The notes beneath the pieces are model-generated. The model saw nothing but the letters and a program-made list of their open reading frames with translations. It was not told the origin of the DNA and searched no databases. Source: an uncultured bacterium (lineage in GTDB: Bacteria; Bacillota; Clostridia; Oscillospirales; Oscillospiraceae). Taken from it: DNA of 10,656 nucleotides. The position numbers and the translations under genes were made by a program. Positions within the stretch are counted from its first letter, which is position 1; every line of letters begins with the position of its first letter. The DNA lies in contig CASEKM010000103.1 of assembly GCA_949288405.1 (NCBI GenBank), forward strand, positions 1-10,656, given 5' to 3'. Shown piece by piece: positions 6,502-10,656 of the stretch.

Positions 6502-6524
6502 AGAACGGGAAGGAGGAAGCGCCT

Positions 6525-6896
6525 ATGCTGAATCTGGACTACCGGGACGCCCGGCCCATCTATGAACAGGTGCGGGACGGCCTGCGCCGCCTGATGGTCA
6601 CCGGCGCCATCCGGGAGGGGGAGAAGCTCCCCTCGGTGCGGACCCTGGCCAGCAGCCTGGCCATCAACCCCAACACCATCCAGCGGGCCTATGAGGCCCT
6701 GGAGGCGGAGGGCTATCTGTACTCGGTGCCCGGAAAAGGCTCCTTTGCCGCCCCCCACACGGGGGTGGACCGGGGCCGGAGGGAGGAGCTGCTGGTCCGC
6801 TTTGACGCGGTGACGGCGGAGCTTTTATACCTGGGGGTGGGGGGCGAGGCTCTCGTCGCCCGGGTGCGGGCGTTGGAAGGAGGAGAATCGGCGTGA
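6525..6896 (+). CDS. GntR family transcriptional regulator, YtrA subfamily
   Basis: This 123-residue repressor has an N-terminal winged helix-turn-helix: PIYEQVRDGLRRLMVTGAI (11-29), GEKLPSVRTLASSLAINPNTIQRAYEALEAEGYL (32-65) and the wing GKGSFAA (70-76). Only about 45 residues follow. This short helical C-terminus is typical of the YtrA subfamily, which lacks a large ligand domain and usually controls adjacent ABC transporter genes. AAGGAGG (6510-6516) eight bases before the ATG fixes the start; an in-frame TTG at 6435 lies inside the promoter. The stop overlaps the GTG start of the ATPase gene by four bases, so translation is probably coupled. It probably represses its own operon through the inverted repeat at 6467-6478. 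The inducer is unknown; cell-wall stress is known for B. subtilis YtrA. Confidence 0.92.
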   Translation: MLNLDYRDARPIYEQVRDGLRRLMVTGAIREGEKLPSVRTLASSLAINPNTIQRAYEALEAEGYLYSVPGKGSFAAPHTGVDRGRREELLVRFDAVTAELLYLGVGGEALVARVRALEGGESA

Positions 6897-7795
6897 TCCA
6901 AGTAAACAACGTGGTCAAGAGCTTTGACGGCTTCCGGGCCCTGGACGGCCTGACCATGTCGGTGGAGGGGGGCTCCATCTACGGTCTGGTGGGCCCCAAC
7001 GGCGCGGGCAAGTCCACCATCCTGCGCCACATCATGGGGGTGTACCGCCCCGACTCCGGCTCCATCCTGGTGGATGGACAGCCGGTGTACGAGAACCCGG
7101 CGGTGAAGCGGCGGATGGCCTGGATCCCCGACGACCTGTACTACTTCCTGTCCGCCTCCACCCACGACATGATGAAGTTCTACCGGGGCCTGTACCCCCA
7201 GTTTGACGACAAGCGGTATCAGGCCCTGAAGGAGGCCTTCCCCGCCGTGGACGAGAAGCAGCCCATCCGCCGCCTGTCCAAGGGCATGCAGAAGCAGTCC
7301 GCCTTCTGGCTCTCCCTGTGCTGCCAGCCGGAGATTTTGGTGCTGGACGAGCCGGTGGACGGCCTGGACCCGGTGATGCGCCGGCAGGTGTGGTCCCTGC
7401 TCATGGGGGACGTGGCCCAGCGGGGCACCACGGTGCTGGTGTCCTCCCACAACCTGCGGGAGCTGGAGGACGTGTGCGACCACGTGGGCATCCTGTCCCA
7501 CGGGAAGGTGCTGCTGGAGCGGTCCCTCACCGATCTCCAGGACAACATCCTGAAGATTCAGACCGCCTTCCCGGAGGGGGCGCTGCCCCAGCTGCCCGAG
7601 GGGCTGAACGTGCTCCACGTGACCCAGGTGGGCCGGGTCCACACCCTCATTGTCCGGGGGAATTTACAGGAGGCCCGGGAGAAGCTGGCCGCCCTGAATC
7701 CCCTGTTCCTGGAGGCCCTGCCCCTGTCGTTGGAGGAGATCTTTATTTATGAGCTGGGAGGTGAGGACTATGCGGTCCGGGACATCGTGCTTTAA
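6893..7795 (+). CDS. ABC transporter ATP-binding protein, YtrB-like
   Basis: This 300-residue nucleotide-binding subunit shows Walker A GPNGAGKST (34-42), a signature segment LSKGMQKQ (128-135) in place of LSGGQ, Walker B ILVLDEP with the catalytic E153, D-loop GLDP (157-160) and switch H186 in SSHNLRELEDVCD. The Q-loop region reads WIPDDLYYF (77-85), with no Gln in the usual place, which appears to be common in YtrB-like ATPases. Residues after about 215 form the C-terminal extension common in ABC-2-type systems. The GTG start shares four bases with the regulator's stop; AAGGAGG (6877-6883) lies nine bases upstream. It should power the permease encoded by the next, overlapping gene. Whether the complex exports a compound or works on the cell envelope cannot be read from the sequence. 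Confidence 0.93.
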   Translation: MIQVNNVVKSFDGFRALDGLTMSVEGGSIYGLVGPNGAGKSTILRHIMGVYRPDSGSILVDGQPVYENPAVKRRMAWIPDDLYYFLSASTHDMMKFYRGLYPQFDDKRYQALKEAFPAVDEKQPIRRLSKGMQKQSAFWLSLCCQPEILVLDEPVDGLDPVMRRQVWSLLMGDVAQRGTTVLVSSHNLRELEDVCDHVGILSHGKVLLERSLTDLQDNILKIQTAFPEGALPQLPEGLNVLHVTQVGRVHTLIVRGNLQEAREKLAALNPLFLEALPLSLEEIFIYELGGEDYAVRDIVL

Positions 7796-9791
7796 CGGCA
7801 CTCTGTATAAAAAGGCGTTTCTGCGGTTCTGGCCCATCTGGGCCCTGTACGGGGCCCAGTGGCTGCTGATGCTCCCCCTGCCCTTCCTGACCACCGGGCT
7901 GCAGGGCGGGCATCCGGGCGTCACCACCGTGACCAACCGTCTGGCGGAAATGGCCCAGAATAATCCCCTGGATATGCTCATGTTCGGTACCATGTCGGCG
8001 GCGGTGGCAGGAGTGGTGTGCGCCATGGCGGTGTTCTCCTACCTGTACTCCAGCCGCTCCGCCTGCACCATGCACGCCCTGCCTGTGCGGCGGGAGGCCC
8101 TGTTCACCTCCCACTACCTGGCGGGCCTGTCCTTCCTGCTGCTGCCCCACCTGGCGGGCCTGTCCTTCCTGCTGCTGCCCCACCTGGCGGTGTACGCCCT
8201 GACGGTGGCTGTGGAGGCCGCCCTGGGCTGTCTGGACCTGTGGCCCCTGACCCAGTGGCTGCTGGTGCAGAGCGGCGCCTGCCTGTTCTTCTACTCCTTC
8301 GCCGTGTTCTGCGCCATGTTCACCGGCCACCTGGTGGCCCTGCCCCTGTTCTACGGCATTTTGAACTTCCTGGCCTGGACCGTGACCAACCTGGTGGAGG
8401 GGGTGTGCTATGAGTTCCTGTTCGGCTTTCGGCGCTTCCCCGACCAGCTGTGGGCGGCGGTGTACTGGCTGACCCCCTTCATCCGGCTGGAGCAGGGCGT
8501 GCAGACCTACTACGAGGGTTCCAAGCCCTATCTGGACGATCCCTCCGCCGTAGCCGTCTACGCCGTCCTTGGCGCGGTCTTTGCCCTGGCCGCCCTGCTG
8601 GTATACCGTACCCGGCACATCGAGTCCGCCGGGGACGTGGTGGCGGTACGGATCGTCCGTCCGGTGTTCCGGTACGGCTTTGCCTTCTGCGCCGGTCTCA
8701 CCGGCGGGGTGTGGTCCGCCGCCCTCCTCAGCCAGGACAGCCCCGCCGCCCTCACCTTCTGGGTGGTGCTCTGGGGCGTGATTGGCTGCTTCGCGGCGGA
8801 GATGCTGCTGAAGAAGTCCTTCCGGGTGCTCAGGGCCTGGAAGGGGAGCCTGTGCCTGGGGGCCGCCCTGCTGGTCCTGTGCCTGGGGGTGAGCCTGGAC
8901 GGTTTCGGCTTTGAGAGCCGGGTGCCGGACCCGGAGCAGGTGACTCAGGTCCAGGTCTGGGGCCTGGACGGCGCCCCCTACGACAGTGCAAGCAGCAACC
9001 TGACCCTCACCGCCCCGGAGGACATCGCCCTGGTCACCCAGATCCACACCCTGGCCGCCGGCATGGAGGACCAGCAGTACGACGGGCGGGCCTCTGCTGA
9101 GGACGGGACCTTTGGTTACCTGAATCTGTCCCTGACCTACCAGCTCGCCGGCGGCGGCACCATGACCCGGTACTACGACGGTCTGCCCATTCAGGAGGCG
9201 GACCTGGAGGCGGAGGGCACCCTCGCCAATCTGGCCAACCAGTTTACTTCCGACCGGAACAAGGTGGCGGAGATGTACGGCTTTGAAGAGATAGAGGAGG
9301 GCCGCCTGGTGGAGGCCTATCTGGTCAACGTGTGGAACACCCAGGCGGAGAGCTACGAGGACGTGTATATCGACGGCTCCGCCCAGGCGCTGTGGGACGC
9401 CATGAAGCAGGACTTCGCCGAGGGGACCATCGGGGTGCGCTACCTGCTGGAGGACAGCCGGGCCCGGTACGAGAACACCTGCTATACCGACCTGTGCTTC
9501 ACCATTGAACAGCTGCATGAGACGGCGCCCGGCGACCGGGACGCCTCGGAGACCTATGGCACCACCTTCACCATCACCCTCACCCCCAACGCCTCCCACA
9601 CCCTCTCCCTGCTGCGGGAGCTGGGGGCCCTGGACGACACCCATGTGGCCCCCGCCTATGGGGTGTATATGGACGGCGCGGAGGACCGGTATGACGCCTA
9701 CCGCAATGCCGATGGCAGCATCCCGGAGGACCTCCTCTATGACGAGACCCGCGGGGGCGGCCCCGCCGGAGAGACCGCGCCCCTGGGGTGA
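7770..9791 (+). CDS. ABC transporter permease with large C-terminal extracytoplasmic domain (YtrC/D-like, DUF6449-like)
   Basis: The product is 673 residues. The N-terminal half (about 15-375) is membrane-embedded, with hydrophobic stretches near 18-42, 70-93, 117-150, 163-210, 260-279, 300-321, 326-345 and 360-376. The MHALPVRRE segment (101-109) after the second helix is a family mark, and ESAGDVVAV (285-293) links to the later helices. From about 385 to the end lies a soluble, acidic, Tyr-rich domain, probably outside the membrane. The layout resembles clostridial permeases annotated with DUF6449, a match made from memory. GGAGGTGA (7757-7764) sets the ATG at 7770, inside the ATPase gene (26-bp overlap), so the two are coupled. 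An in-frame ATG at 7749 has no ribosome site. Residues 117-127 and 128-138 are an exact LAGLSFLLLPH duplication. Confidence 0.88.
   Translation: MRSGTSCFNGTLYKKAFLRFWPIWALYGAQWLLMLPLPFLTTGLQGGHPGVTTVTNRLAEMAQNNPLDMLMFGTMSAAVAGVVCAMAVFSYLYSSRSACTMHALPVRREALFTSHYLAGLSFLLLPHLAGLSFLLLPHLAVYALTVAVEAALGCLDLWPLTQWLLVQSGACLFFYSFAVFCAMFTGHLVALPLFYGILNFLAWTVTNLVEGVCYEFLFGFRRFPDQLWAAVYWLTPFIRLEQGVQTYYEGSKPYLDDPSAVAVYAVLGAVFALAALLVYRTRHIESAGDVVAVRIVRPVFRYGFAFCAGLTGGVWSAALLSQDSPAALTFWVVLWGVIGCFAAEMLLKKSFRVLRAWKGSLCLGAALLVLCLGVSLDGFGFESRVPDPEQVTQVQVWGLDGAPYDSASSNLTLTAPEDIALVTQIHTLAAGMEDQQYDGRASAEDGTFGYLNLSLTYQLAGGGTMTRYYDGLPIQEADLEAEGTLANLANQFTSDRNKVAEMYGFEEIEEGRLVEAYLVNVWNTQAESYEDVYIDGSAQALWDAMKQDFAEGTIGVRYLLEDSRARYENTCYTDLCFTIEQLHETAPGDRDASETYGTTFTITLTPNASHTLSLLRELGALDDTHVAPAYGVYMDGAEDRYDAYRNADGSIPEDLLYDETRGGGPAGETAPLG
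8118..8183 (+). repeat. Exact 33-bp tandem duplication inside the permease gene
   Basis: Bases 8118-8150 and 8151-8183 are identical over all 33 positions, and the first seven bases of the unit recur at 8184-8190. The unit is in frame and encodes LAGLSFLLLPH twice (residues 117-138). Identity at every third-codon position points to a recent event rather than an old structural repeat. Confidence 0.95.
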
Positions 9792-9809
9792 TCCCCACAG
9801 AATAAAAAC

Positions 9810-9838
9810 AGGCCTGTGGACCGATGGTCCACAGGCCT
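9810..9838. terminator. Bidirectional intrinsic terminator
   Basis: AGGCCTGTGGACC (9810-9822) and GGTCCACAGGCCT (9826-9838) are perfectly complementary over 13 bp around GAT. Leftward the stem is followed by GTTTTTATT, a good T-tract for the symporter gene. Rightward it is followed by TTTAAG, weaker but adequate for the ABC operon, whose stop lies 18 bases before it. Confidence 0.85.
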
Positions 9839-9906
9839 TTAAGCGTTTGCGCCGCGCAGCAGAGCGTTTTCCACGGGCCTGCTGCGTATACTGAGGAACA
9901 GGCCGG

Positions 9907-10656
9907 TTACGGCTCCAGCGTGTGGTCGTCCTCCCGGGCCAGCTTGGCCACCTGACCGGACAGGGCGATCAGGGCGATCAGGTTGGGGAAGACCATCAGG
10001 GCGTTGAACAGGTCGGACAGGTTCCACACCAGGGGGGCCTCCAGCATGGAGCCCAGGGCCACGCACACCACGGCGATGCAGGCGTAGACCTTCACCGCCT
10101 TGTTGCCGAACAGGTACTTCACGTTCTGAGCCCCGAAGAAGTACCAGCCGATGACGGTGGAGAAGGCGAAGAACAGCAGGCAGATGGCCACATAGATGTT
10201 GCCGAAGCCCTGGAACACGGTGGTGAAGGCCACCTGGGCCATGTTCTCGGCGGCGGGGTTGGCGGTCATGTCGCCCACGTTCAGGGCCCCGCTGGTGATC
10301 ATCACCAGGGCGGTCATGGTGAGGACGATGAAGGTGTCGATGAACACGCAGATCATGGCCAGGATGCCCTGATCCTGGGGCTTGTTCACCTTGGCCAGGG
10401 CGTGGGCGTGGGGGGTGGAGCCCATGCCGGCCTCGTTGGAGAACAGGCCCCGGGCCACGCCGTAGCGCATGGCCTCCCGCACGCCGATGCCCATGGCGCC
10501 GCCCATGACGGCCTGGGGCTGGAAGGCCCCCACGAAGATCATGCGGAAGGCGTTGGGCAGCTCGGCGATGTTGAACAGCAGCACGATCAGGCCGCCCGCC
10601 AGATAGAAGCAGGCCATGATGGGCACCAGCTTCTCGGTGACGGAGGCGATGCGGGT
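9907..10656 (-). CDS. Sodium:alanine symporter family (AGCS) protein, C-terminal part
   Basis: The reading frame is open to the right edge, so 249 C-terminal residues of a protein normally of about 450 or more are present and the start is outside the window. The AGCS family imports alanine or glycine with sodium. The fragment begins TRIASVTEKLVPIMACFYL, typical of the middle of the family, and then shows the very conserved FSNEAGMGSTPHAHA. At least five hydrophobic segments follow, including AMICVFIDTFIVLTMTALVMI, VAICLLFFAFSTVIGWYFFG and LFNALMVFPNLIALIALSG. The GTG at 10624-10626 is an internal valine, not the start. The gene converges on the ABC operon and ends 69 bases before the shared terminator. 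Whether the substrate is alanine or glycine cannot be told from this part. Confidence 0.93.
   Translation of the reverse strand, partial: TRIASVTEKLVPIMACFYLAGGLIVLLFNIAELPNAFRMIFVGAFQPQAVMGGAMGIGVREAMRYGVARGLFSNEAGMGSTPHAHALAKVNKPQDQGILAMICVFIDTFIVLTMTALVMITSGALNVGDMTANPAAENMAQVAFTTVFQGFGNIYVAICLLFFAFSTVIGWYFFGAQNVKYLFGNKAVKVYACIAVVCVALGSMLEAPLVWNLSDLFNALMVFPNLIALIALSGQVAKLAREDDHTLEP

Noticed and set aside
6435..6524. A longer GntR start at TTG 6435
   Set aside because: The codon lies in the -35 hexamer of the operon promoter, and the ATG at 6525 has an ideal AAGGAGG.
8118..8183. Reading the repeated segment as a CRISPR or structural protein repeat
   Set aside because: There are only two adjoining copies with no spacer, and they lie inside a membrane helix coding region.
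7743..9644. A 633-codon open frame on the minus strand opposite the permease gene
   Set aside because: It is a shadow frame with repetitive Gly/Gln/His composition, no family motif, and a translational duplication that simply mirrors the 33-bp repeat.

Overview
The window is about two-thirds G+C and carries compact, Shine-Dalgarno-led genes of clear Firmicutes type: a DUF896 protein, DegV, DUF975, an AI-2E/YtvI-like permease, and a YtrA-type regulator with its ABC transporter. A GC-rich gut member of the Oscillospiraceae (Flavonifractor, Lawsonibacter or Intestinimonas-like) fits best. That placement is inferred from gene content and base composition, not from a marker gene.

Layout. 1-235 is non-coding and holds two related hairpin elements that look like dispersed intergenic repeats, plus a short dyad just upstream of the first gene. 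236-2702 (+) carries a DUF896 protein, a DegV-family lipid-binding protein with its own strong promoter, and an eight-helix-class AI-2E/YtvI-like membrane protein. A perfect 16-bp hairpin (2719-2755) then separates this block from the leftward genes. 2777-6267 (-) carries, in transcription order, a HAD-IIB phosphatase broken by a one-base frameshift, a metallo-beta-lactamase/beta-CASP hydrolase of the RNA-processing type, and a DUF975 membrane protein. 6268-6524 is a divergent regulatory region. 6525-9791 (+) is a tight three-gene operon: YtrA-type GntR repressor, ABC ATPase, and an ABC permease with a large C-terminal extracytoplasmic domain. A second hairpin (9810-9838) closes it against the leftward, truncated sodium:alanine symporter (AGCS) gene that runs off the right edge.

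How the genes work together. The regulator, ATPase and permease overlap or abut (4 bp and 26 bp overlaps). The regulator's promoter has a near-palindromic operator-like site over its predicted start point, so the operon is probably autorepressed and induced by a ligand or envelope stress, as in the B. subtilis ytr system. The other genes look like independent housekeeping units.

The points most worth checking are an exact 33-bp in-frame tandem duplication in a permease membrane segment, the frameshift at a G5 run in the HAD gene, the operator over the ytr-like promoter, and the altered ligand motifs in the DegV protein. I did not find a convincing wholly new system.
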